DNA from: CAKZLS01 sp963786305
GTDB taxonomy: Bacteria > Pseudomonadota > Alphaproteobacteria > Rhodospirillales > Defluviicoccaceae
Reading direction: 5' to 3'
Length of the DNA stretch: 64,000 bases
Assembly (NCBI GenBank): GCA_963786305.1
Contig: CAWAYL010000014.1
Location: forward strand, 124,001 to 188,000
The translations under genes and the position numbers were made by a program. Under the pieces are notes generated by a model. That model was not told the DNA's origin and did not search any database. It saw only the letters and a program-made list of their open reading frames with translations. Shown in pieces: positions 1 through 7,590 of this stretch; within the stretch, counting starts at the first letter, position 1, and each line of letters begins with the position of its first letter.

Positions 1-129
1 CCGTCGACGATGTTCCAGAGTGTCCTGGACATCCTCCGCAACGAGAAGCCCGTGCATATCTATTTCGCCCAGAATCGCGGCTTTTTCGGAACGGCGTCCA
101 CGGAACCCGTGGGTGAGGGCGAGGGCTGA
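1..129 (+). CDS. C-terminal 42 residues of a small uncharacterised protein (cut by window edge)
   Basis: The frame is open from base 1 to a TGA at 127-129 and encodes the last 42 residues of a protein whose start lies outside the window. The product is nearly identical to the C-terminus of the 103-residue protein at 59012-59323 on the other strand. Only a handful of differences occur in 129 bases, and the shared stretch includes the segment NRGFFGTASTEPVGEGEG. The family is not one I recognise. It is charged and soluble-looking, with no membrane segment in the visible part. About 105 bases after the stop lies an inverted copy of the GGGGTCA repeat, the same arrangement as at the 59-kb paralogue. 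Confidence is high that this is a coding duplicate; the function is unknown. Confidence 0.8.
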   Translation, partial: PSTMFQSVLDILRNEKPVHIYFAQNRGFFGTASTEPVGEGEG

Positions 130-355
130 GGAGCCGGACGGCAACAGGGCGAACAAGCGCAGATCACCCGTAGGCGCTCAGGTAGCTGGATGGGCGGGGA
201 CGCTCAGCGGAGCGATACTGCAGTTTTCTTTTTTCAATCGAGTTTGACCCCCTCGTATTCGCATGAGGCGGTTTGGCAAGGATGCGGGGTCGCCGATTAG
301 GAGGGGCGGTGCAGGGAGTTCCGAGGACACGTTTCTGATTTGCCATCCGAGCGTC

Positions 356-424
356 GGGTTCTGTGCACAGTTATCTAATTGCCATCCGCCCACGCAAGAT
401 CGATAACATGTCCCAGAACCCCCG
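356..424. repeat. Degenerate palindromic repeat pair (REP-like)
   Basis: A left arm reading GTTCTGTGCACAGTTATCTA and a right arm reading GATAACATGTCCCAGAAC face each other about 25 bases apart. Both match, imperfectly, the ACATGTTATC/CCAGAAC units that flank the transposase genes at 1.3-2.6 kb. It is probably an old copy of the same element. Confidence 0.6.
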
Positions 425-657
425 ATTGCATATTGGACGTGTTGACGGAACCCGTCGACGAATGGGAAGCGGACACCAATTGGTCGACCGTCGACCCGAT
501 CATCTATGCCACGGAAACGGAGATTTAACGGCAATGGCGTACCATTCGCAACGGCCATCTAGGCGGCCATCGTCGCCGCCTTCATTCTGGCAATCATGTT
601 CTTGGAGAACCTCTGTGAGCGAGGGCGACACCTTTCCAGAGCGTTGCGGCCACGCCA

Positions 658-984
658 TGGGCGTATGGGTCAAACGAGCGATTGCCCATTGGACACGTGC
701 GGCGGGGGCCTATGTGGCGCTCGCGTTCGCCGCCGGAGTTTTGTCGGAACTCGCGCCGTGCCGCTTCAATGTTCCTTGCCGCGCTGGCGTGCTTGGCGGG
801 TATTGCCGTGGCCGTTGGCGTGGCGTGGGGGAGCCCGATGGAGGAACCGGGCGGTAATTCGTATTACCAGCCAATCAGCGAAAGGATATGTATCACATTC
901 GCTGTGGCATGGCCGCTCCTGATTTGCTTCGGTATCGCTAGCGGCTCTTTGGGCATATCGCTGGTCTACTCATCGATGGCTTGA
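658..984 (+). pseudogene. Remnant of a small membrane protein gene, frameshifted
   Basis: Two overlapping frames together look like one small membrane protein. Reading from the ATG at 658, the first frame gives a short basic start and one hydrophobic segment (AYVALAFAAGVLSELA). The second frame continues with two more hydrophobic segments around FLAALACLAGIAVAVGVAWG and LLICFGIASGSLGISLVY, then stops at 984. No family is recognised. The join near 755-770 would need a frame change. It could be a decayed gene or chance hydrophobic frames in GC-rich DNA, so confidence is low. Confidence 0.3.
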
Positions 985-1276
985 TATAGCGTCACAACCA
1001 AGCGAAAAAGGGTCAAACTCTTTTGATATCCGGGTCCGAGCCGAGGGGTCAGGGCTAGCATTGTACCATGTGCAGCGGCTGAGAGGTCGGCGAAAAGGGT
1101 AGCATCCCCAAATACAGCCGCGATACCCGATACCGCCAATACCCCGGCGCGATGGCGAGTGCCTTGGTGATGACTGCATCGGTGGCGTTTATTGTCCGTG
1201 TGCATGTCGCACGAGATGGGCGGCGCAGGAAACGGGCGAGCAAGTCCCAGCCCTCGCGCGCCTCCGGCGGAACAGG

Positions 1277-1379
1277 AGTTACGGAGACATGTTATCTAGT
1301 GTGGAGTTCCGGGAACATGTTATCTAATTGACATCCGCCCGAGAGTTCCGGGGACATGTTATCTAATTGACATCGGCCC
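1277..1379 (+). repeat. Three tandem REP-like units upstream of a RAYT transposase
   Basis: Three successive copies of a roughly 35-base unit with core GGGGACATGTTATCTAATTG lie at about 1277-1299, 1305-1337 and 1342-1379, the first being shorter. A fourth copy lies at 1731-1768, between the two transposase copies. The inverse unit is found downstream of the second transposase. Such repeats flanking a RAYT gene are the expected substrate of that transposase family. Confidence 0.75.
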
Positions 1380-2118
1380 GGTGGACCTGTAGATCCACGC
1401 TTATGGCACGGCTTGCGCGCGTTGTCGCTCCCGGCGTCCCCCATCACGTCACCCAGCGGGGCAACCGGCGGCAGCGGACGTTCTTCACCGACGACGACTA
1501 CCGCCTCTACCGGACGCTGATGGCGGAGTGGTGCGCGCGCTCGGGCGTCGAGATCTGGGCCTATTGCCTGATGCCCAACCATGTCCATCTCATCGCCACG
1601 CCGGAGACCGCCGAGGGCCTGCGCCGCGGCATCGGCGAGGCCCATCGCCGCTACGCCCGCCATGTCAACTTCCGCGAGGGCTGGCGCGGCTTTCTGTGGC
1701 AGGGCCGCTTCGCCTCGTTTCCCCTCGACGAGAGTTCCGGGGACATGTTATCTAATTGACATCCGCCCGGTGGACCTGTAGATCCACGCTCATGGCACGG
1801 CTTGCGCGCGTTGTCGCTCCCGGCGTTCCCCATCACGTCACCCAGCGGGGCAATCGGCGGCAACGGACGTTCTTCACCGACGACGACTACCGCCTCTACC
1901 GGACGCTGATGGCGGAGTGGTGCGCGCGCTCGGGCGTCGAGATCTGGGCCTATTGCCTGATGCCCAACCATGTCCATCTCATCGCCACGCCGGAGACCGC
2001 CGAGGGCCTGCGCCGCGGCATCGGCGAGGCCCATCGCCGCTACGCCCGCCATGTCAACTTCCGCGAGGGCTGGCGCGGCTTTCTGTGGCAGGGCCGCTTC
2101 GCCTCGTTTCCCCTCGAC
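1341..2118 (+). repeat. 389-bp tandem duplication covering a repeat unit and the 5' half of a transposase
   Basis: Bases 1341-1729 are repeated almost exactly at 1730-2118, with an offset of 389. The unit contains one REP-like repeat and the first 109 codons of the RAYT gene. The junction is sharp: in the first copy the gene runs directly into the next repeat unit (CTCGACGAGAGTTCC). The few differences (for example TTATGG against CATGG, and AACCGGCGG against AATCGGCGG) show that the copies have diverged slightly, which argues against a simple assembly artefact. Confidence 0.85.
1403..1759 (+). pseudogene. Truncated REP-associated tyrosine transposase (5' half)
   Basis: This 118-codon frame is a duplicate of the first 109 residues of the transposase starting at 1792, fused to nine codons read from the following REP-like repeat. 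It retains the metal-binding HVH motif (residues 60-62) and the likely nucleophilic Tyr84 in RYARHVN. It has lost the C-terminal half, including the conserved YIELNPVRAGL region. It is therefore unlikely to be an active transposase by itself. It could act as an inhibitor or simply be a by-product of the tandem duplication. Confidence 0.85.
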
Positions 2119-2475
2119 GGCGATCACCTGCTCGCCGCCGCCCGCTACATCGAACTCAACCCGGTGCGCGCCGGCTTGGCCGATACCCCGGAGGGCTGGC
2201 CGTGGAGCAGCGCCCGCGCCCATCTCGCCGGCGCCGACGATGACCTGGTGGCGGCGGCGCCGTTGCTCGGATTGGTCGGCGACTGGCGCGCGTTTCTCTC
2301 GCTGCCGGTCGACGACGACGAGGTCGATGTCCTCCGCCGCCACCAGCGCACCGGCCGCCCCCTAGGCGACGACGCCTTCGTCGATCGACTGGAAGCCAGC
2401 CTGGGACGCTCCCTCCGCCCCCGAAAACCCGGCCCCAAACCACGCAAAGACCCAAAGGAGCCGCAAGATCCGTAA
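1792..2475 (+). CDS. REP-associated tyrosine transposase (RAYT, IS200-like Y1 family)
   Basis: A full-length 227-residue Y1-type transposase. Members of this family are single-strand DNA nucleases thought to mobilise and spread REP palindromes. Visible motifs are the start MARLARVVAPGVPHHVTQRG, the HUH motif NHVHLI (His60 and His62), the likely catalytic Tyr84, and the family signature YIELNPVRAGL. The C-terminal tail is rich in Pro, Lys and Arg. I chose the ATG at 1792 because the family usually begins this way and the truncated copy shares it, although no clear ribosome site precedes it. Inverted REP-like units lie on both sides, as expected for a RAYT locus. Confidence 0.92.
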   Translation: MARLARVVAPGVPHHVTQRGNRRQRTFFTDDDYRLYRTLMAEWCARSGVEIWAYCLMPNHVHLIATPETAEGLRRGIGEAHRRYARHVNFREGWRGFLWQGRFASFPLDGDHLLAAARYIELNPVRAGLADTPEGWPWSSARAHLAGADDDLVAAAPLLGLVGDWRAFLSLPVDDDEVDVLRRHQRTGRPLGDDAFVDRLEASLGRSLRPRKPGPKPRKDPKEPQDP

Positions 2476-2570
2476 CATGTCCCCAGAACTACCATGCAAG
2501 ATCCGTAACATGTCCCCAGAACTACCAGCACGATCCCCATGTGTGGGTTCTGGGGACATGTTACTGATCT
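2463..2570. repeat. REP-like units downstream of the RAYT gene
   Basis: Two direct copies of GATCCGTAACATGTCCCCAG with period 32 (2463-2494 and 2495-2526) are followed by an inverted copy, GGTTCTGGGGACATGTTACT, at 2547-2566. The first copy overlaps the end of the transposase gene. These units are the reverse complement of the ACATGTTATC repeats on the left side, so the transposase sits between inverted arrays. Confidence 0.8.
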
Positions 2571-3059
2571 CACGGGGTTCCGGGGAGGTGTTGCTCAGGA
2601 ACAGGAGGGTCAGACTCAGCAGATCGAGTTCATCACGAATCTGGATATCGGGAGCGCCGGCGCGGTCAGAGGACCGGGGGTCGAGGGGAAGGCCCTATCG
2701 GACTCGGTGTTCGGCGCTGGCCGACGCCACTGTATCGGGCTCGGGCTCGGGGGGCCTGTCTTCTCACGCCTTGGCGCTGTCGCGTCCGCTCACCGCCTCG
2801 TACCAGCGGTGCGAGGCCTCGGCGTCCTCGGGAAGTGAGCGACGGGCTCAGAATTGATTGATCTCTAAAGTCTTGGGACGGGCTCTCTTATGCCCGATTT
2901 CAAGGTATGTGGGTGCAATTATCCGCTCACCGTGTGCCGAGTGATCCACCCCCCGTTGCCGCGGTCTGCGGAGTCAATTGATTCCGGAATGGGGTGCTCG
3001 CGATCCGTGGTGTTGCGTCTCGGCGTCTGGGCCGTGTCCCGACTGGCGTTGCCGCCGTG
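2571..3059. other. Gene-free stretch with GGGGTCA-type repeats
   Basis: No convincing gene is seen. Two copies of the GGGTCAGA...GATTGATC-type repeat lie at about 2605-2630 and 2843-2863. The rest is unremarkable GC-rich DNA. Confidence 0.5.
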
Positions 3060-3350
3060 TCAGCCATTTCGGAAGTGTCCGAAAAGCGTCCATGCGCCGA
3101 TCGCGATGAAGCCGATCCCGGCGTAGAGTCTCAGTGGCACACCGTCCAAGAGACGCGAACCGTAGGTTCCGAGTGCGACGGCGAGGAGCGTCGACAGGCA
3201 TAACGCCGACGCGGCGGCGGCGAAAACCAGAAGGGGGTGGATCTTGCCGTCGGTGGCGAAGAGGAGGGTCGCCAGTTGGGTCTTGTCGCCGAGTTCGGCG
3301 ACGAAGACAGCGGCGAAAATCGTGGCAAGTTGGAGCATCGACAGATTCAT
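3060..3350 (-). CDS. GDT1/UPF0016 family small membrane protein (probable Mn/Ca transporter)
   Basis: The 96-residue protein has three hydrophobic segments and the family signature ELGDKT at residues 19-24. In the characterised members (yeast Gdt1, human TMEM165, bacterial MneA/MntX relatives) this acidic motif binds Mn or Ca during export. This is the half-size form with one GDT1 domain, so it would need to pair with itself or another small member; no partner gene is seen in the window. The Lys-Thr of the motif is kept. No clear ribosome site precedes the ATG. It stands alone, facing away from the repeat zone. Confidence 0.85.
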   Translation of the reverse strand: MNLSMLQLATIFAAVFVAELGDKTQLATLLFATDGKIHPLLVFAAAASALCLSTLLAVALGTYGSRLLDGVPLRLYAGIGFIAIGAWTLFGHFRNG

Positions 3351-3402
3351 ACCAGAATCGAAGGGCCAGAATCGAAGGTGTCAGATTCGATTGGTTCCTG
3401 TA

Positions 3403-4578
3403 TTACGGTTTGTTTCTTAGCCTGCTCGGCGCCCTAATCTTCCGCTTCTTTACATAGATAACGTCATCGTCAGCGTCGTTTTGCTCAGTCGGCGGCAGGG
3501 CCACTTTCTCCATCATGTTGATCGAGACATGTGGCCAACGAATCAGTCCCGGTCGGCCGTCGCGGCGTGGGAAGAAGTCAAGGAAAATGAACTGAGAATA
3601 GATCAGCACATGGCGCGGCTTGCCGAGCGGTCCATCTTCGTCGACTTCCATGACCCAGAAAGTCGAGCGCATCAGCGCCGCGTCCGCCTGCCGTTCAATG
3701 AACGGGATATTGACAATTCCGGCTTCCAGAAGATCGGTGTCAAGCACGAGTTCGGTCGTTTTCGTAACCTTGTCGGCGATTTGCGCTAGGCCCGCGTTTA
3801 TCAGCGCGTTGGTATCCACGGGATTGAAGCCGGGGAATGGCGGTGACTGGACACCCAGGAACGGGTTGTCGATGAAGTGCTTGTAGGGCGCCAAATACCC
3901 GGCCTCGGGAGTTCCTGGCCAATTCATTGCATCGAGCGGGTCGAAGTTCGACGCACCCTCTGGCAGGCCACTCAGTGGAGGGATGGTCGGCGGACCGTCG
4001 AACTCCACGGACTTGCCGACCGCGGTCGCCGAGTTGCCGTGAGGAATCGTCGCCAGCCTGGCGATGTCGAAGTCCTGAATTGTTTGCTCCTTCATGTGCA
4101 GGAAGAAGCCAGGCTCGTGGTGAATGGCAAGGCCATCATCCCCCGCGAGTGTTGTGCCGGCATCGTCGGCGGCTCGGATCTGATGGATTTGCTGCGTGTA
4201 GTCGAGCGCCGCCACCTTCTGGTCGGTATTCGCCGGAGTATCCAAACTCAGGTCGATGCCGCGATTGGGCACATTATCGTCGATGAAATCAAACTGCAGC
4301 GTCTCGTTGTACTGGTTCATCAGAACGCGGTAGGGCGGACCGCCGACCGCGCGCACAAACGGCAACGCGATTAAGTTCCAGCCGCGCCCTGTCAGCGGAT
4401 TCGCGGTCGGGTCATTCTCCTTATCGGGATCACGCAGGTTGCTCCATGTGCCGGGCAGAAGCTTGAGCGGCCCGAGGGTTGGATCGCCGACCTCGGCGGC
4501 ACGGATATCGCGATTCTCTTCTACAATGTTGCGGCTAAAATGTGGGACAATAAGTCTATCATCATCTTTAATAGTCAT
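3403..4578 (-). CDS. Nitrobindin-like heme-binding barrel protein (putative)
   Basis: A 391-residue soluble protein with no signal peptide. Near residue 35 it has GPLKLLPGTWSN followed by GRGWNLIALPF. This resembles the GPL-x-LxGTW-x-GxG opening of the nitrobindin/THAP4 beta-barrel family, whose smaller members bind heme. The length is much greater than a single nitrobindin domain (about 160 residues), so it may be a double or extended barrel. A strong ribosome site (AGGAGG) lies 8-9 bases before the ATG, which makes the start firm. Base composition around the gene is lower in GC than its neighbours, suggesting transfer. The heme function is inferred from family likeness only. Confidence 0.6.
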   Translation of the reverse strand: MTIKDDDRLIVPHFSRNIVEENRDIRAAEVGDPTLGPLKLLPGTWSNLRDPDKENDPTANPLTGRGWNLIALPFVRAVGGPPYRVLMNQYNETLQFDFIDDNVPNRGIDLSLDTPANTDQKVAALDYTQQIHQIRAADDAGTTLAGDDGLAIHHEPGFFLHMKEQTIQDFDIARLATIPHGNSATAVGKSVEFDGPPTIPPLSGLPEGASNFDPLDAMNWPGTPEAGYLAPYKHFIDNPFLGVQSPPFPGFNPVDTNALINAGLAQIADKVTKTTELVLDTDLLEAGIVNIPFIERQADAALMRSTFWVMEVDEDGPLGKPRHVLIYSQFIFLDFFPRRDGRPGLIRWPHVSINMMEKVALPPTEQNDADDDVIYVKKRKIRAPSRLRNKP

Positions 4579-5123
4579 GAAAATTGGTCCTCCTAATCAT
4601 CAAGGCCGGCACTGGCAGCCCGAAATCTGCAATCGATCCCAAATCACGTGGGGAGGAACAGACAAGCACCATATTGCATGCCGTGCCGCTCTGTTTAGTA
4701 ATTATGACCAGTGGTTATCGACGCTCGCTTGCGATGCGCTTAATAGACTAGTGTTTCACGGAATTAGTTGCGTTGTGCCATCCCCCCGCCGCCCCGTTAC
4801 GATATAGAAACGTTATTAAATCTTCGTGATTTTGTCAATCTGTTGGTCGATAAACTTCGAATCGAAGGAGTCGGAATCAATTGGTTTCTTCAAAGCCACT
4901 GCATGAACCTTGGCAATACCCCGCTGCTGCCACTCGCCCTGTCTGAATGCTGGACGAGACCTAAGGTTGCCAAATACGTTTGACGTCTCCGAGAACTGCC
5001 TCGCTTTCCAGGGTCGAGTCTCGTTGCTCGCGTCACCATGTTTTGACTGATGGGGTCAAACTCGATTGATCGCGGATTTTGTGCTAGGCTTGCGAAGTGT
5101 GAGTATTGCACGGAGGATGCTCC
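4579..5123. other. AT-richer gene-free stretch with two repeat copies
   Basis: No gene is seen. Copies of the GGGGTCA-type repeat lie at about 4864-4887 and 5051-5071. The latter is just upstream of the second RAYT gene, whose ribosome site is at 5112-5116. Bases 4640-4860 are markedly richer in A and T than the rest of the window. Confidence 0.5.
5051..5071 (+). repeat. GGGGTCA-type repeat upstream of a RAYT gene
   Basis: Reads GGGGTCAAACTCGATTGATC. Similar copies lie at 234-251 (minus), 1010-1027, 2605-2630, 2843-2863, 3374-3394, 4864-4887 and 58832-58853. The consensus is roughly GGGGTCAGAATCAATTGATC. Most copies cluster in the 5-kb RAYT zone, so it is probably the repeat family served by the transposase at 5124. 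Confidence 0.7.
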
Positions 5124-5843
5124 TTGGCGCGCCTGTCCCGATATGCTTTGCCCGATTATCCGCAGCACGTGATCCAGCGGGGCAACAACCGTCAGGCCAT
5201 CGTCGCCGACGGCGAGGACCAGGAGTATTTCCTCGAACTCCTGCGGGGTGGCGTCGGCAAATGCGGCTGCGAGATCCATGCGTACGTCTTGATGGCCAAT
5301 CACATTCATTTGCTGTTGACGCCCAGCGAGGGCGGCGGCATCGGCCGGCTGTTTCAGCACATCGGCCGATACTACGTGCCGTACTTCAACCGCCGCCACC
5401 GGCGCACCGGCACGCTGTGGGAGGGGCGTTACAGGGCGACCGTGATCGACCCCGACAGTTACCTCCTGACCTGCTGCCGCTACATCGAGCTGAACCCGGT
5501 GCGGGCGAAAATGGTCAAGCATCCGAGGGACTATCCGGCATCGAGCTACCGGGCCAATGCCAAGGGGCGCGCCGACGGCATCGTCGCGCCGCATCCGGTC
5601 TACGACGCGCTGGGCCCGGACCCGGCGGCGCGGCAAGCGGCCTACCGGCAGCTCTTCCGCCGGCGCATCGGCGAGGCGGCGCTCGACGAGATCCGCGCCG
5701 CCACGAACAAGGGTTGGGTCCTGGGGACGGACCGCTTCCGCGACAGGGTGGAAGAGATGCTTGACCGTCCCGCCGCGCCGAGACCCAAGGGCGGCGATCG
5801 CCGGTCCAAGGCCTATCGAGCGCGGATCGATCGACGCCAATGA
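5124..5843 (+). CDS. Second REP-associated tyrosine transposase, different subgroup
   Basis: The protein has 239 residues if translation starts at the TTG at 5124, chosen because GGAGG lies eight bases upstream. It starts LARLSRYALPDYPQHVIQRG, has the HUH motif NHIHLL (His60 and His62), a likely nucleophilic Tyr among GRYYVPYFN near residue 84, and YIELNPVRAKM. The C-terminal third has the RRIGEAALDEIR and GWVLGTDRF segments typical of the larger RAYT type. It is clearly different in sequence from the transposase at 1792, so two RAYT lineages coexist here. It looks intact. A fragment of a close relative lies at 7376-7530. Confidence 0.92.
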   Translation: MARLSRYALPDYPQHVIQRGNNRQAIVADGEDQEYFLELLRGGVGKCGCEIHAYVLMANHIHLLLTPSEGGGIGRLFQHIGRYYVPYFNRRHRRTGTLWEGRYRATVIDPDSYLLTCCRYIELNPVRAKMVKHPRDYPASSYRANAKGRADGIVAPHPVYDALGPDPAARQAAYRQLFRRRIGEAALDEIRAATNKGWVLGTDRFRDRVEEMLDRPAAPRPKGGDRRSKAYRARIDRRQ

Positions 5844-6016
5844 TCGTTGACCCTGGTGATCTTGCAGGCGCGAGGATTGCGGGGTCTTCGTAGAAGACTT
5901 CTCCCTCTTGCTTGGAAGAGCTCCGGCGGAAACCTCTGTCGCAGCACGTTTGATGACTGTACATTTGCCGAGGGAATGGCGCTTCGTACTGTCCTCAAGC
6001 GGGATAACCTCTAGCA

Positions 6017-7333
6017 ATGTCTACCAAACAACGGATCGGACCCATCCTGGTCTGGACCAGCGTTTTGCTTCCGGCGATTTTCTGGCTGCTCACCGAGTCC
6101 GCGTCCGGTCGGCGCTTCCGCGGCGCGCCCGTGCTGGTGGATGTGGGGCAAGTCGCCGGCCTCGTCGGCATGGCGATGCTGTCGGTCGCTTTCGTCCTGT
6201 CGTCCCGGGCACGCTTCCTCGAGGACTACTTCGGCGGCCTCGACAAGATGTATCAGCTGCATCACCGCCTGGGACTGACCGCCTTCGTGCTTCTTCTCGT
6301 GCACCCCATTGCCCATGCCTTGCGGTTCGTCCCGGCCCAGATCGACAGAGCCTTGCTGTTTCTGCTACCGACCCATGAGAAGCTTGCCGTCAATCTCGGT
6401 GCCTACGCGTTCTGGGGGCTGCTGGTGTTGATAGGGCTGACGCAGTTCGGCAAAATCCCCTATGACAAATGGAAGCTTTCCCACAAGCTTCTGGGGGTCG
6501 TTCTGGTGCTCGGGACGGTTCACATGGTCACGGTCCCCGCGAGCCCGGGCCGACCCGTTGCGTTACGGGCGAACGAATTCCTTTGGTACTACCTGGTTTT
6601 CCTCGCCGTGTTCGGCTCGCTGTGCTTCCTCTACAAGATGCTGGTCCCGCCAATGCTCGCCAGGCGGCAGAGGTATGAGGTAAGCACCGTCAACAGGCTC
6701 AGCGATGACGTGTTGGAGATCGTGCTGGCGCCGCGCGGCCGGCCCGTCGAGTTCGTTCCCGGACAGTTTGCCTTCGTCACCTTCTACCAAGACGATCTTC
6801 CCGTGGAATCTCATCCGTTCACCGTCGCTACTCCACCTGACCAGGGCGAGATCACCTTCACCGTAAAGGCACTCGGCGATTTCACCGGTGCCCTCTACCA
6901 GAAGCTTCGACGCGGAACGGCGGCCAAGGTGGAGGGACCCTACGGAAGGTTCGATTTCAGGGCGGGAGCGCCCCAGCAGATCTGGGTGGCTGCCGGTGTC
7001 GGTGTGGTGCCGTTCCTGAGCTGGGCTCGAGACCTGGCGCGGCGTCCAGGCGAGCCGATCCAGGCGCGCTTCTATTACTGCGTCCACAGCAAAGAAGACG
7101 CCGTCCACTTTCGCGAATTCGAGCGCCTCGCCAATCTCCGGCCGGGCCTGCAGGTGGCGCTCGTCTGCTCGGAGGAACAGGGCCACCTTCGTGCGGCCGA
7201 CGTTGGCGATCTCAACGACAAGGACATTTTCATGTGCGGTCCCAAGCAATTCACGGTGGACCTCCGCCACCAATTTCTGCAACTCGGGGTCCCCGGCACA
7301 CGGATTCACTTCGAAGACTTTGAGTTTCGCTAG
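6017..7333 (+). CDS. Ferric reductase-like transmembrane oxidoreductase with FAD and NAD(P) domains
   Basis: A 438-residue flavohaemoprotein of the ferric reductase/NADPH oxidase type. Residues 10-210 form about six membrane helices containing His82/83, His96, His156 and His169, which can ligate two hemes across the membrane. Residues 215-320 are the FAD domain, with HPFTV at 266-270. The C-terminal NAD(P)-binding domain has GVGVVPF (327-333) and CGP (407-409). It should move electrons from cytosolic NAD(P)H across the membrane, for example to ferric iron. The true acceptor cannot be told from sequence. It stands alone between two transposase-related regions, which suggests it may have been picked up or moved. 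Confidence 0.85.
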   Translation: MSTKQRIGPILVWTSVLLPAIFWLLTESASGRRFRGAPVLVDVGQVAGLVGMAMLSVAFVLSSRARFLEDYFGGLDKMYQLHHRLGLTAFVLLLVHPIAHALRFVPAQIDRALLFLLPTHEKLAVNLGAYAFWGLLVLIGLTQFGKIPYDKWKLSHKLLGVVLVLGTVHMVTVPASPGRPVALRANEFLWYYLVFLAVFGSLCFLYKMLVPPMLARRQRYEVSTVNRLSDDVLEIVLAPRGRPVEFVPGQFAFVTFYQDDLPVESHPFTVATPPDQGEITFTVKALGDFTGALYQKLRRGTAAKVEGPYGRFDFRAGAPQQIWVAAGVGVVPFLSWARDLARRPGEPIQARFYYCVHSKEDAVHFREFERLANLRPGLQVALVCSEEQGHLRAADVGDLNDKDIFMCGPKQFTVDLRHQFLQLGVPGTRIHFEDFEFR

Positions 7334-7375
7334 CAGTCTGTCGGATTGTGCCCGATGCGAACAAAATAAAGCCAG

Positions 7376-7530
7376 TCCTGACCTGCTGCCGCTCCATCGA
7401 GCTGAACCCGGTGCGGGCCGGCATGGTGAAGCATCCGAGGGACTACGCGGCATCGAGCTACCGGGCCGATGCCAAGGGGCGCGCGGACGGCATCGTCGCG
7501 GCGCATCCGGTTTACGACGCGCCGGGCCCG
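7376..7530 (+). pseudogene. RAYT transposase fragment
   Basis: About 155 bases match the part of the transposase at 5124-5843 that encodes LLTCCRYIELNPVRA through the segment around HPVYDA, at roughly nine bases in ten. The motif is altered to CCRSIELNPVRAG. Both ends are missing, so this is a remnant. It lies between the ferric reductase gene and mrp. Confidence 0.85.
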
Positions 7531-7590
7531 TGGCGCCCACCCTCGGGCCGGCGGCTACCGGCACCGTATTGGCGCCTACGGGATCCCGAT

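Larger units (their letters stand above)
130..1276. other. Degenerate intergenic region with repeat fragments
   Basis: About 1.1 kb without a convincing intact gene. It holds copies of the GGGGTCA-type repeat at 234-251 (minus) and 1010-1027 (plus). A palindromic pair resembling the RAYT-flanking repeats lies at 356-424. Remains of a possible membrane-protein gene lie at 658-984 and are listed separately. Nothing else is seen in 1028-1276. Confidence 0.5.
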
